Source: CAZCWX01 sp964502465
Lineage (GTDB): Bacteria > Desulfobacterota > Binatia > Bin18
Assembly (NCBI GenBank): GCA_964502465.1
Contig: CAZCWX010000522.1
Span: forward strand, 1-37,501
DNA length: 37,501 bases
Direction: 5' to 3'
This document shows, piece after piece, positions 15,825-23,273 of the stretch; the first letter of the stretch is position 1, and each line of letters opens with the position of its first letter. The notes under the pieces are model-generated. The model had not been told where the DNA came from, searched no databases, and saw only the letters and a list, made by a program, of their open reading frames with translations. A program made the translations under genes and the position numbers.

Positions 15825-17084
15825 ATGGCGCAGGAAACCAATGAGAGCAAGAAACTTCTCTCTGGGATCAAAGTTTTGGACTTTACGCAGTACTTGGCTG
15901 GCCCTTCAGCGACCAGGCTGCTGGCCGATATGGGTGCTGACGTCATTAAGATTGAACGGGCCCCGGACGGTGACCTAGGACGTAAGATCCATATTGTCGA
16001 GCCTGGTATCAGTGCATTCTTTCTTGCCGCCTCCGCCGGGAAGAAGAGTGTGGGCGTGGATTTCAAACACCCAAAAGGACTGGAGATTGTGCGAGAATTA
16101 GTCCGCCAGGTCGATGTGGTGGTGGAGAACTACAGCCCTGGTGTGATGGCGAAGTATGGGCTCGATTATAACTCCCTTAAGGTGCTGAACCCCAAACTCA
16201 TTATGTGTTCGGTTTCGGGATATGGCCAGGATGGACCGTACGCGAAATTTACCAGCTTCGACATCGTCGCGCAGGCGCAGAGTGGGGTGATGGCGATGAC
16301 CGGCGAGCCTGATGGCCCACCTGAATATGTTGGCAACTATTTTGGTGATCCAAACGCGGGCATCCATGGTGCACTCGGAATTTGTGCGGCACTCTTTCAT
16401 CGTGCCCTGACTGGGGAGGGACAGTACATCGACATTTCCCAACTCGAATCCTTGGTCTATCTCGACTACATCAACTTCCCGCTCTTTCTTATGAGCCGGG
16501 GTGCGATCGAACCCAAGCGCTTCGGTGGCGACTTCTTCAGCATTTGTCCCTACGGCGTATACCAAGCGAAAAAAGGCCACATTGTCTTCGCTATCGCTGA
16601 GCATCAATGGGAACCATTAGTGAAGGCGATGGGGAAGCCAGCACTTGCCAGCGATCCGCGTTATGCGACCCAGATCGCACGTTGCCAACGCCGGCCTGAA
16701 GTGCGTAAGTACATTGAGGATTGGCTCCAGACCTTTGACGACGATGAGACGCCGCTCAACATTCTTACTGGCGCACGGCTTCCTGTCGCGCCGGTTCTGG
16801 AAATCTCTCAGGCGGCGTTCCATCCACAGTTGCAGGCTCGGGGGTTATTTCAGACCTTGCCCCACCCGATTTTGGACTCCACCCCAATTGCCAAGTCGCC
16901 CTTTCATTTCTCAAACGCGTCGGTGGAGATTCCGTTCCGTGCCCCATTTTTCGGGGAGCACAATGAAGAGGTTCTGCAAGAGCGCTTGGGATATACTGCC
17001 GAGCAGATTGCTGCCCTCTACCGTGAAGGGGCGGTTGTGCAGGAATCGAAAGTGCGAGAGTTACGGGAGATGGGGAAATTGTAA
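15825..17084 (+). CDS. CaiB/BaiF family (class III) CoA-transferase
   Basis: The 419-residue protein begins after AAGGAGGG and shows the family pattern: GIKVLDFTQYLAGPSATRLL, LADMGADVIKIE, a KKSVGVDFKHPKG nucleotide/CoA loop, NYSPGVMAKYGLDY, VSGYGQDGPY and GEGQYIDISQLES, in which the Asp of YIDIS is the residue that carries the CoA thioester anhydride. Enzymes of this class move CoA between carboxylic acids (formyl-CoA, carnitine, bile acid or aryl acid CoA). The substrate cannot be told. A second member is encoded at 35206-36417 and an enoyl-CoA hydratase at 28256-29083, which suggests acid or aromatic catabolism. It is transcribed alone, divergently from the DUF4124-like operon. Confidence 0.93.
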   Translation: MAQETNESKKLLSGIKVLDFTQYLAGPSATRLLADMGADVIKIERAPDGDLGRKIHIVEPGISAFFLAASAGKKSVGVDFKHPKGLEIVRELVRQVDVVVENYSPGVMAKYGLDYNSLKVLNPKLIMCSVSGYGQDGPYAKFTSFDIVAQAQSGVMAMTGEPDGPPEYVGNYFGDPNAGIHGALGICAALFHRALTGEGQYIDISQLESLVYLDYINFPLFLMSRGAIEPKRFGGDFFSICPYGVYQAKKGHIVFAIAEHQWEPLVKAMGKPALASDPRYATQIARCQRRPEVRKYIEDWLQTFDDDETPLNILTGARLPVAPVLEISQAAFHPQLQARGLFQTLPHPILDSTPIAKSPFHFSNASVEIPFRAPFFGEHNEEVLQERLGYTAEQIAALYREGAVVQESKVRELREMGKL

Positions 17085-17118
17085 GAAGTTGGCGGAATGA
17101 CGCACAAGTAGTCAATAG

Positions 17119-17227
17119 CATGAGAACGAACCGGAGAATCGGAGAACCGGGGAACTATGGAAACAGAATCGGGGATGCGGAGAATCGGAGAATCAAGACT
17201 TTTCCCCTCTCCGTTTCCCCAATTCTG
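17119..17227. repeat. GGAGAATCGG/CCCCTCTCCGTT hairpin repeat
   Basis: Units GAACCGGAGAATCGGAG, AACCGGGGAAC, AATCGGGGATGC and GGAGAATCGGAGAATC (17128-17192) are followed by CCCCTCTCCGTTTCCCC (17205-17221). This is the same purine-then-pyrimidine layout as at 13921-14019 and 35036-35205. It lies between the convergent CoA-transferase and the small minus-strand gene. Confidence 0.65.
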
Positions 17228-17272
17228 CCGCGAAACTGGCTACTGCTCCTCTTCTGTTTTCCGTCTTTCGCT

Positions 17273-17590
17273 TCACACCTTTTGTTCGTTACTACGGTTA
17301 GGTCGGTCAAAAGCGGCGCAAAGGATAAAGAGTCCCGTTTCCTCAAAGATTTCTCCGGCCCGGGCAGCAACAGCTAACTCAATTCTCTCTTCTTCTTCTT
17401 CTGGAAGCCCAGGAGGAGGGAAGATATCCACGTGCCCGTCTTCGTCCTCGTACGAGGTTATACTGACCTCAACAACCGCCTCGGGACACAACTCTTTCGC
17501 GTAGAGCATTAATTCAGTAAGTTTGTCGTCCAGAAGAGCACGGTAGGCTCGATAGGTTTGATAGTTGTCTCGACTAAGATGTAGACCCAT
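17273..17590 (-). CDS. Small acidic partner of the HEPN protein, function unknown
   Basis: Start chosen at the ATG at 17590 (MGLHLSRDNYQTYRAY), which has GGAGAAGG eight bases upstream and overlaps the HEPN gene by 17 bp. The 105-residue protein has an N-terminal helix (YRALLDDKLTELMLYAKELC), an AVVEVSITSYEDEDGHVDIFPPPG strand pair (shown in pieces), and an acidic EEEEERIELAVAARAGEIFEETG helix. I do not recognise the family. Position directly behind a HEPN gene suggests an antitoxin or nucleotidyltransferase-like partner, but the GSx10DxD motif of MNT enzymes is absent. Translational coupling is likely. Confidence 0.6.
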   Translation of the reverse strand: MGLHLSRDNYQTYRAYRALLDDKLTELMLYAKELCPEAVVEVSITSYEDEDGHVDIFPPPGLPEEEEERIELAVAARAGEIFEETGLFILCAAFDRPNRSNEQKV

Positions 17591-17951
17591 GATGCACCTT
17601 CTCCTCAACAGCGGCTACGAACGAAGCCGCCCGATGAACTAAACGTTGGGCAGTTTTTCTGCTCACTCCTTCCCGCCCATAGTCGGCAACATGACGCATA
17701 CACAGTCCAGAAGAGAGGTAATCGCGGAATACTGCCGGGTATATTTTCCGCTGATGAATCAACTCTCTGATAAAGGCGGACTGCAAACCCGCATGGCTCC
17801 ACTCATCCCGTGGAGAGCCAGCGATTGCCATCGCTACCTGTGCCGCTTGGAATAGAGCGTAATAGGCACGGCTGGCTGCGGAATTGATTAATCCCTCCCG
17901 TAAGCAAACTTGCGCCGCTTGTAACGATTCCCGCGCTCGTTCTAAAGTCAC
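17574..17951 (-). CDS. HEPN domain protein, likely RNase-type toxin component
   Basis: I place the start at GTG 17951 (VTLERARESLQAAQVCL) because the ORF upstream has no support and GGAG lies about 14 bases before it; the spacing is long, so the start is uncertain. The 125-residue product has the HEPN helical pattern: INSAASRAYYALFQAAQVAMA in the second helix and RHVADYGREGVSRKTAQRLVHRAASF near the C-terminus. HEPN proteins often act as ribonucleases with an RX4-6H motif; no clean copy is seen, so it may be a non-catalytic or diverged member. The stop overlaps the next gene by 17 bp. Confidence 0.7.
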   Translation of the reverse strand: MTLERARESLQAAQVCLREGLINSAASRAYYALFQAAQVAMAIAGSPRDEWSHAGLQSAFIRELIHQRKIYPAVFRDYLSSGLCMRHVADYGREGVSRKTAQRLVHRAASFVAAVEEKVHHGSTS

Positions 17952-18069
17952 GAGTACTAGCGTAACTCTCCTGACAGGTTCGGTCAAACAAGGAACTTTG
18001 CTTGTTTTTCTCGAATCGAAAGTGCTATGGTTGGCCCCGCAGTGACCTTTCGCGCTTCGGGGCCGAGTC

Positions 18070-18407
18070 ATGATTTACGCCTTCGGTGACTGTGACCTTG
18101 ACGACTACCTCCACCAGCTCCGTAGGGAGGGCAAACCCATCGATATCGAGCCCAAGGTGTTCGATGTGCTGGTGTACCTCCTTCATCATCGGGACCGGAT
18201 CATTGCCAAAGATGAGTTGCTCGATAAACTGTGGCCCGACCAAGTGGTTAGTGAAACGGCGCTGACCCGCTGCATTGTGGCCGCGCGCAAGGCTAGGGAG
18301 CAGGTCCGAATCACGGTACGGCTGGTCGATGCCACGACAGGCGAGCATTTGTGGGTTGAGCTTTATGACCGGCCTTTTGCCGACATCTTCGCTCTACAAG
18401 ATGAGAT
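18070..18407 (+). pseudogene. Broken wHTH/TolB-like regulator, internal deletion and 3' end cut by MITE
   Basis: Residues 1-77 match an OmpR/PhoB-type winged helix as found in wHTH/TPR regulators (MIYAFGDCDLDDYLHQLRRE, then KVFDVLVYLLHHRDRI and DELLDKLWPDQVVS). The chain then jumps directly from ARKAREQ to VRITVRLVDATTGEHLWVEL, a segment that in intact family members lies in the later TolB-like part. The middle is missing, joined in frame. The protein then ends DIFALQDEMA and takes its stop from the MITE. The C-terminal TPR part of a similar protein lies beyond the second MITE at 24669. The fragment may still encode a short DNA-binding protein, but I regard it as a pseudogene. Confidence 0.75.
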
Positions 18408-18526
18408 GGCATTGTCAACTTAATGGATCACAGCCTGACATGACTACAACATATTGCGGTCATAATTTTTTTGAATACATTATATTGTATAATTTCACAT
18501 TTAGTTAGCCTTAAGTTGACAATGCC
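18408..18526. mobile_element. MITE-like element, copy 1 (119 bp)
   Basis: The element is bounded by a perfect 16-bp inverted repeat, GGCATTGTCAACTTAA at the left and its complement at the right. It differs from the copy at 24551-24668 by a single base in a T run (seven versus six). The ends share the first 14 bases with the left end of the adjacent IS6-type element. It holds no gene. The interior has an ATTATA-TTG-TATAAT palindrome (TATAAT at 18488-18493), and each end contains an outward TTGACA that could serve as a -35 box. No target duplication is seen at either side. Confidence 0.88.
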
Positions 18527-18543
18527 TAACAAACGAGTGGCTC

Positions 18544-18950
18544 TCAGGCAGCGAGGAGCGCCTGAGACTCCCAATACCTTTGCCATGACTGTTCCAGAAA
18601 CACGCACCGGAGGGTCAGGAGCAGGTTCAACTCGGCCACATTCCAGCGCATGCCTGGTCCTTTGATGCGTGCGGCTGAGAGGAGCTTGCCCGCACTCTCG
18701 ATGGCCCCCGAGCCGATGAAGTACCCCTTCTGGTGATAGGTGCCATAGCGCATCCGTTCCGTATTCTGCTGGAAGTAAGGCAGAATGGCCGCCAAAGCCG
18801 GGGCCAAATCGAGAAAGTGCTCCAGGAGGGTGATGACCTGCTCGACCTTGTCTTCCAAGAGGAGAGTCTCTTGTTCCTTGACCCACGGTCTCACAAAGAC
18901 AGAGCCTTCACCGTAAATCAGTTTGCCTGCCTCCCACAGATACTGCTTGG
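18544..18950 (-). pseudogene. 3' fragment of an ISKra4-type transposase
   Basis: The frame is open from 18950 to the stop at 18544 and gives about 135 residues. It includes YLWEAGKLIYGEG, LEDKVEQVITLLEHFLD, GSGAIESAGKLLSAARIK and WNVAELNLLLTLRCVF, the C-terminal pattern of ISKra4-family DDE transposases. The 5' part is missing because the IS6-type left end begins at 18951. The remainder of the ISKra4 gene is not found on the far side of the IS, so the insertion was accompanied or followed by a deletion. It is not functional. Confidence 0.7.
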
Positions 18951-19791
18951 GGCATTGTCAACTTGTTGTGGAGCTTGAAAAGCATTCGTCTGGTGTGACG
19001 TAATCCGGGCATGGACACGCCGACCCCGACCAACCACTATAAGAACCACCGCTTTCCTGTGGAGATCATCAGCCACGCCGTGTGGCTGTACTTCCGGTTC
19101 TGCCTGAGTTTTCGTGATGTCGAAGAGCTGCTGTTTGAACGCGGCGTGACGGTCGGTTATGAAGCCGTGCGCCAGTGGTGTCTGAAATTCGGTCTCTCTT
19201 TTGCCAAGAAGCTACGGCATCGCCAAGGGCGATTGGGCGACACGTGGCACGTCGACGAGATGTTTGTCACGATTAATGGAGAGCGCCACTATTTGTGGCG
19301 CGCGGTCGATCAGGATGGAGAGACGTTGGATATTCTGGTGCAGAAGCGGCGGAACAACTATGCTGCCCAACGCTTCTTTCGCAAGTTGCTGAAAGGGCTG
19401 CAGTATGTCCCTCATAAGCTGGTGACCGATAAGCTCGCCAGCTATGGAGCGGCCCGTCGCGATCTCATATCCAGTGTACCCCATTGCCAAGGAGGTCGGC
19501 AGAACAACCGCGCAGAAGTCTCTCATCAACCGACGCGGCAGCGGGAGCGGCAGATGCGACGCTTCAAATCTCCTGGTCAGGCTCAACGGTTTTTGGCGGT
19601 TCATGGCCCGATCAACAATCTCTTCCGCCTCGGACGGCATCAGTTGCCAGCTCGCCATTATCGCACGCTTCGAACTCGAGCCTTTGCAGCATGGGATGAG
19701 GTAACGAGACTTCAGGAGGCTGCCTAGACGCAACCAACGGTGTCATTTATAAAGAGATCCTCTTCAACTTCTCCAACAACTTGACAATACC
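18951..19791 (+). mobile_element. IS6-family insertion sequence (about 841 bp)
   Basis: Ends are the imperfect inverted repeats GGCATTGTCAACTTGTTG (left, 18951-18968) and GGTATTGTCAAGTTGTTG (right, read from 19791 backwards). They enclose one transposase gene, and the total length is normal for IS6. No 8-bp duplication is seen: the flanks are CTGCTTGG and AGTGAAGA. This suggests a secondary rearrangement or a deletion next to the element. Confidence 0.85.
19011..19727 (+). CDS. IS6-family DDE transposase
   Basis: The 238-residue protein has the short N-terminal region of IS6 enzymes (KNHRFPVEIISHAVWLYFRF in the first helix pair) and a DDE core. Its catalytic residues are the Asp in WHVDE, the Asp in VTDKLASY and the Glu in NNRAEVSHQ, followed by RRFKSPGQAQRFLAVHG. 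All three acidic residues are present and the frame has no interruption, so the enzyme may be active. IS6 elements move by replicative cointegrate formation, which fits the repeated ends seen around it. The ATG at 19011 has no strong Shine-Dalgarno site. Because the MITE ends match its own left end, it could act on them in trans. Confidence 0.92.
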   Translation: MDTPTPTNHYKNHRFPVEIISHAVWLYFRFCLSFRDVEELLFERGVTVGYEAVRQWCLKFGLSFAKKLRHRQGRLGDTWHVDEMFVTINGERHYLWRAVDQDGETLDILVQKRRNNYAAQRFFRKLLKGLQYVPHKLVTDKLASYGAARRDLISSVPHCQGGRQNNRAEVSHQPTRQRERQMRRFKSPGQAQRFLAVHGPINNLFRLGRHQLPARHYRTLRTRAFAAWDEVTRLQEAA

Positions 19792-20068
19792 AGTGAAGAA
19801 GGACAAGTGGTGACATGTTAAAGGTTATGGCTTAGCGTGTTGTGGCTGATCAATCGGCCAGAAGATAGAAATTCTCGGAAACCTTAGCAAAAGCGGACAA
19901 ATGGCACGACGCGATGAAAAAAATGAGACTCCATCGTCTACCCATCGACCACGTTCACCGAGCACATCGAGACACGTCTCTTCCCTTTGACAGCCTGTAG
20001 GTCTTGCCACAGCATAGAGAGCGCAAGAACGAGTCCTGTTGATGTTGCCGCTTGGGGTACATGAACCG

Positions 20069-22267
20069 ATGACCTGTACGCAGTGTAACACGCAGAATAC
20101 GACCGGTCGGCACTACTGTGCTTCCTGTGGCCACCGGTTACCGTACGTCTGTGTACAGTGTTCTTTTCTCAATGACCCTAACGATCGCTTTTGTGGTGGA
20201 TGCGGGACGCCGCTGTCTCCACTCCCACAATCAGACGTCGGCACCAAAGTCGTCACTTCTCTCCCCAACCCCGTGCCACCCGCGACGCCAGTCCTTGTTG
20301 GAGAGCATGGCCGAGCTGAACAGGCGAGGAGTTCACCCCATAGTCTGACCGGTGATGAACGCAAGACCGTCACCGCGTTGTTTGCTGACCTGAAAGGCTC
20401 GACCGCAATGATTGAAGGGCTTGATCCTGAAGAGGCGCGCGCACTCATTGACCCGGCACTGCAGCTCATGATGGACGCCGTGCATCGCTATGAAGGGTAT
20501 GTCGCGCAGGCATTAGGGGATGGCATTTTTGCCTTGTTTGGTGCGCCGCTCGCGCATGAAGATCATCCCCAGCGAGCGGTGTACGCGGCGCTGCGGATGC
20601 AAGATGAGATGCGTCGCTATAGCAACGAGGTGAGGCTCACGCACGGCGTCTCGTTGGCCATGCGGGTCGGGGTGAACACTGGCGAAGTGCTTATGCGCTC
20701 TATTCCCAAAGGCGACTTCCGTACTGACTACGCGCCAGTCGGACACGCCACGAACTTGGCCGCACGCATGGAGCAGATGGCCACGCCAGGTTCGATCTTG
20801 ATTACCGAGCATACCAAGAAGCTCATCGAGCATTATTTCGAGTTCAACCTGTTGGGGGCTGCACAAATCAAAGGAGTAGAGGCTCCCCTCAACGTCTATG
20901 AAGTCGTTGGAGTTGGGCTCCTGCGCACGCGGTTACATGTTGCTGCGCGCCGTGGCCTGTCCCGCTTTATCGGGCGACAGGCTGAACTTCAGCAACTGAA
21001 GACTGCATTGGCCCGTACGAAAACGGGACAGGGACAGATTGTTCATGTTCGGGGTGAACCAGGACTTGGGAAGTCGCGGCTCTTCGATGAGTTCAAGCTC
21101 TTCGCTCACGGCTGTGCGGTACTGGAAACGTCTGCTGTGTCGTATGGGAGCACCTCTCCGTATCTCCTAGTGATCGAACTGTTGAAGACCTATTTCCAGA
21201 TTCAACCACAGGATGATGACCGTACACGGCGCGAGCGCGTGATTGGCAAAGTCCTGGGCCTTGATCGTCATCTTGAAGATACATGTCCGTACTTTTTTGC
21301 TTTGCTCGGTATGCACGATGACCCTTCCCCGTTAGCACACCTGGACCCCCAGGTGCGCCACCAGCGCATCTGCGATGCCGTCACGCGGCTCCTGTTGCGC
21401 GAGAGTCGGAAGCAGCCACTGATTCTGATTGTTGAAGATGCACAGTGGATTGACCCTGCGAGCCAGGCATTCTTAGACACGCTCTGTGACAGTCTCGCCT
21501 CTGCAAATGTGTTGCTGCTGGTGAATGCGCGACCAGAGTACCGTCATGCCTGGGGACACAAGCCGTATTACACCCAGATACAGATGACGCCATTAGGATT
21601 AGCGGAAACGGAAACGTTTCTTACCCACCTGATCGGCACTGATGAGGGTCTCGCTCTCCTCAAGCAACACATCCTGTCGAAAACTGAGGGAACGCCGTTC
21701 TTTATGGAAGAAGTGGTCCACACCCTGGTGGACGAGCAGGTCCTGACCGGTGAACGCGGGCGCTACCATCTTGCACAAGCAGTGACTGACCTGCACATTT
21801 CTCCGACGATCCAAGGGGTCATTGCCGGGCGCATTGATCGGCTCGCACTAGAAGAGAAGCTGCTGCTCCAACAGCTTTCGGTGATTGGACGCACCTTGCC
21901 GCTAGCGTTGGTGCGACGGGTGATCGCGCAGCCAGAAGATGAACTCTCGCGTCTCCTCTCCGTGCTGCACTACAAAGAATTTCTCTACGAGGAGTCTGTG
22001 TTTCCCACCGTTACGTACCTCTTCAAGCACGCCCTCACCCAAGAGGTGGCGTACAACTCCGTGCTCATCGAACGCCGCAAAGCCCTGCATCTGCAGACGG
22101 CGCAGGCGATTGAGCAAATTTTTCACAACCGGTTAGAAGACTATTACAGCATACTGGCCCATCATTACAGCAAGAGTGGAGATGTCGAGAAAGCGATGAA
22201 CTATCTGCTCCAGGATTTGCGCACGGCCTGGTTTGCCAACCTTGATGGGGCGTTTGCGGTGGAATGA
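20069..22267 (+). CDS. Zinc-ribbon/class III cyclase/AAA ATPase protein, truncated at the TPR region
   Basis: Start chosen at ATG 20069 (MTCTQCNTQN), the usual beginning of this family, though a TTG at 20039 is also open. Two zinc ribbons occupy residues 1-48 (CTQC, CASC, CVQC, CGGC). The cyclase domain follows with FADLKGST and GDGIFALFG, then a STAND-like ATPase with Walker A GEPGLGKS and EDAQWIDP. The chain stops at 732 residues, right after a first helical repeat (HHYSKSGDVEKAMNYLLQ), whereas relatives carry several hundred residues of TPR. The end LLQDLRTAWFANLDGAFAVE looks like a frameshifted tail. It is paralogous to the 4799-8242 protein but lacks its N-terminal domain. It may be inactive or a regulatory remnant. 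Confidence 0.8.
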   Translation: MTCTQCNTQNTTGRHYCASCGHRLPYVCVQCSFLNDPNDRFCGGCGTPLSPLPQSDVGTKVVTSLPNPVPPATPVLVGEHGRAEQARSSPHSLTGDERKTVTALFADLKGSTAMIEGLDPEEARALIDPALQLMMDAVHRYEGYVAQALGDGIFALFGAPLAHEDHPQRAVYAALRMQDEMRRYSNEVRLTHGVSLAMRVGVNTGEVLMRSIPKGDFRTDYAPVGHATNLAARMEQMATPGSILITEHTKKLIEHYFEFNLLGAAQIKGVEAPLNVYEVVGVGLLRTRLHVAARRGLSRFIGRQAELQQLKTALARTKTGQGQIVHVRGEPGLGKSRLFDEFKLFAHGCAVLETSAVSYGSTSPYLLVIELLKTYFQIQPQDDDRTRRERVIGKVLGLDRHLEDTCPYFFALLGMHDDPSPLAHLDPQVRHQRICDAVTRLLLRESRKQPLILIVEDAQWIDPASQAFLDTLCDSLASANVLLLVNARPEYRHAWGHKPYYTQIQMTPLGLAETETFLTHLIGTDEGLALLKQHILSKTEGTPFFMEEVVHTLVDEQVLTGERGRYHLAQAVTDLHISPTIQGVIAGRIDRLALEEKLLLQQLSVIGRTLPLALVRRVIAQPEDELSRLLSVLHYKEFLYEESVFPTVTYLFKHALTQEVAYNSVLIERRKALHLQTAQAIEQIFHNRLEDYYSILAHHYSKSGDVEKAMNYLLQDLRTAWFANLDGAFAVE

Positions 22268-22327
22268 AGTCCACCCGTCTCATTTCCCATTCATCACGTT
22301 CCCACCGACTTGGTCACATCAACATAC

Positions 22328-22388
22328 TTGACAGAGCAGTGAGCGAGCTGTATTTAACATATATATTATTTAATTATTATGTTAAATA
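22328..22388 (+). promoter_or_regulatory. Promoter with a long AT-rich palindrome, likely ArsR operator
   Basis: TTGACA at 22328-22333 is followed by a 17-bp spacer and then by a perfect inverted repeat, TATTTAACATA (22351-22361) and its complement TATGTTAAATA (22378-22388). The -10 region (TATTTA) falls inside the left arm, so binding there would block transcription. The arrangement, 19 bp before the arsR start, fits autorepression by an ArsR-family dimer. The central 16 bp are also AT-rich. Confidence 0.65.
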
Positions 22389-22407
22389 AAAAGAGGTTCC
22401 GCCTTGT

Positions 22408-22776
22408 ATGTCGTCCGATCCGCTTAGTACCACCTTCGCTGCACTCGCCGATCCCACCCGCCGTGCGATCCTTGCACGCCTGGCCTCAGGGGCAGCCACC
22501 GTCACCGAGCTGGCAGCGCCTTTCGATATAAGTATGCCCGCGATCTCTCGGCACCTGAAAGTCTTGGAGAATGCGGGGCTGATTGAACGAGGTCGGGAAG
22601 CACAGTGGCGGCCCTGCCAACTATCAGCTGGTCCGCTGAAAGAGGCCGTCGACTGGCTCGAACACTATCGTCCGTTCTGGGAAGAGAGCTTCGATCGTCT
22701 GACTGAGTATCTGCGAGACGTTCAACGAAAGGAGAAGAAGCATGGCCGCAAAAAACACCCCCGAGCAACACACTAA
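22408..22776 (+). CDS. ArsR-family winged-helix repressor
   Basis: The 122-residue protein is a typical ArsR/SmtB fold: ALADPTRRAILARLASG, then the helix-turn-helix TVTELAAPFDISMPAISRHL and KVLENAGLIERGREAQWRPC in the wing. No metal-binding CVC-type motif is present, matching the group of ArsR regulators that pair with AHSA1/SRPBCC proteins and do not sense metals by the classic site. The start is an ATG behind AAGAGG. The last 35 bp overlap the start of the next gene, which has its own AAGGAG inside the arsR end. A palindrome upstream suggests autoregulation. The ligand is unknown. Confidence 0.88.
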   Translation: MSSDPLSTTFAALADPTRRAILARLASGAATVTELAAPFDISMPAISRHLKVLENAGLIERGREAQWRPCQLSAGPLKEAVDWLEHYRPFWEESFDRLTEYLRDVQRKEKKHGRKKHPRATH

Positions 22777-23212
22777 AGAACGCGAACTGGTGATGACGCG
22801 CGTCTTCGATGCGCCTCGCAGCCTGGTCTTCAAGGCGTGGACCGAGCCTGAACGCATTAAGCGGTGGTGGGGGCCGCGTGGGTTCGTCACCCTGTCGTGC
22901 GAGCTGGATTTCCGTCCTGGGGGGCTCTGGCGTACGCGCTCACAGGCGCCAGACGGGAAGGAATACGTGGCGCGCAGTGTATTTCGGGAGATCGTCGAGC
23001 CCGAGCGCCTCGTCTTCACGTATGCCTGGGAGGATGCGGAGGGGAAACCCAAGCACGAAACGCTGGTCACGATCACCTTCGTAGAACAGAACGGGAAGAC
23101 TCTCCTCACCTTCCACCAGGGCATTTTTGAATCGGTCACGGCGCGGGATGAACATGAAGAAGGCTGGCGCAGCGCCTTCGAGCTGCTCAGCGAATATCTG
23201 CCACATGCGTAA
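22742..23212 (+). CDS. SRPBCC/AHSA1 domain protein, copy 1
   Basis: The 156-residue product is an AHSA1-like START/Bet v 1-type domain: VFDAPRSLVFKAWTEPERIK, KRWWGPRGFVTLSCELDFRPGG in the first strands and a C-terminal long helix (WRSAFELLSEYL). Proteins of this group bind hydrophobic ligands or assist client proteins; no specific ligand is known here. The start is supported by AAGGAG within the end of arsR. The adjacent copy 2 is nearly the same sequence, especially in the middle and C-terminal parts, and both share EQNGKTLLTFHQGIFESVTA. The pair follows an ArsR regulator, as is common in soil bacteria. Confidence 0.9.
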   Translation: MAAKNTPEQHTKERELVMTRVFDAPRSLVFKAWTEPERIKRWWGPRGFVTLSCELDFRPGGLWRTRSQAPDGKEYVARSVFREIVEPERLVFTYAWEDAEGKPKHETLVTITFVEQNGKTLLTFHQGIFESVTARDEHEEGWRSAFELLSEYLPHA

Positions 23213-23273
23213 GAAGAAAGCTTTGATCGCCGGACTGAGTATCTACGAGATGTCCAACGAAAGGAGCAGAAAC
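23213..23273 (+). repeat. Duplicated remnant of the arsR 3' end between the two SRPBCC genes
   Basis: The spacer between copies 1 and 2 (GAAGAAAGCTTTGATCGCC, GACTGAGTATCTACGAGATG, CCAACGAAAGGAGCAG) matches the last part of arsR near 22680-22740 (GAAGAGAGCTTCGATCGTC, GACTGAGTATCTGCGAGACG, TCAACGAAAGGAGAAG) almost base for base. The duplication unit was therefore the arsR tail plus the SRPBCC gene, and the remnant now supplies the ribosome binding site of copy 2. Confidence 0.85.

Noticed and set aside
18428..18886. Alternative 152-residue minus ORF over the transposase fragment
   Set aside because: It runs out of frame through both the MITE and the ISKra4 fragment; the other frame gives the recognisable transposase pattern.
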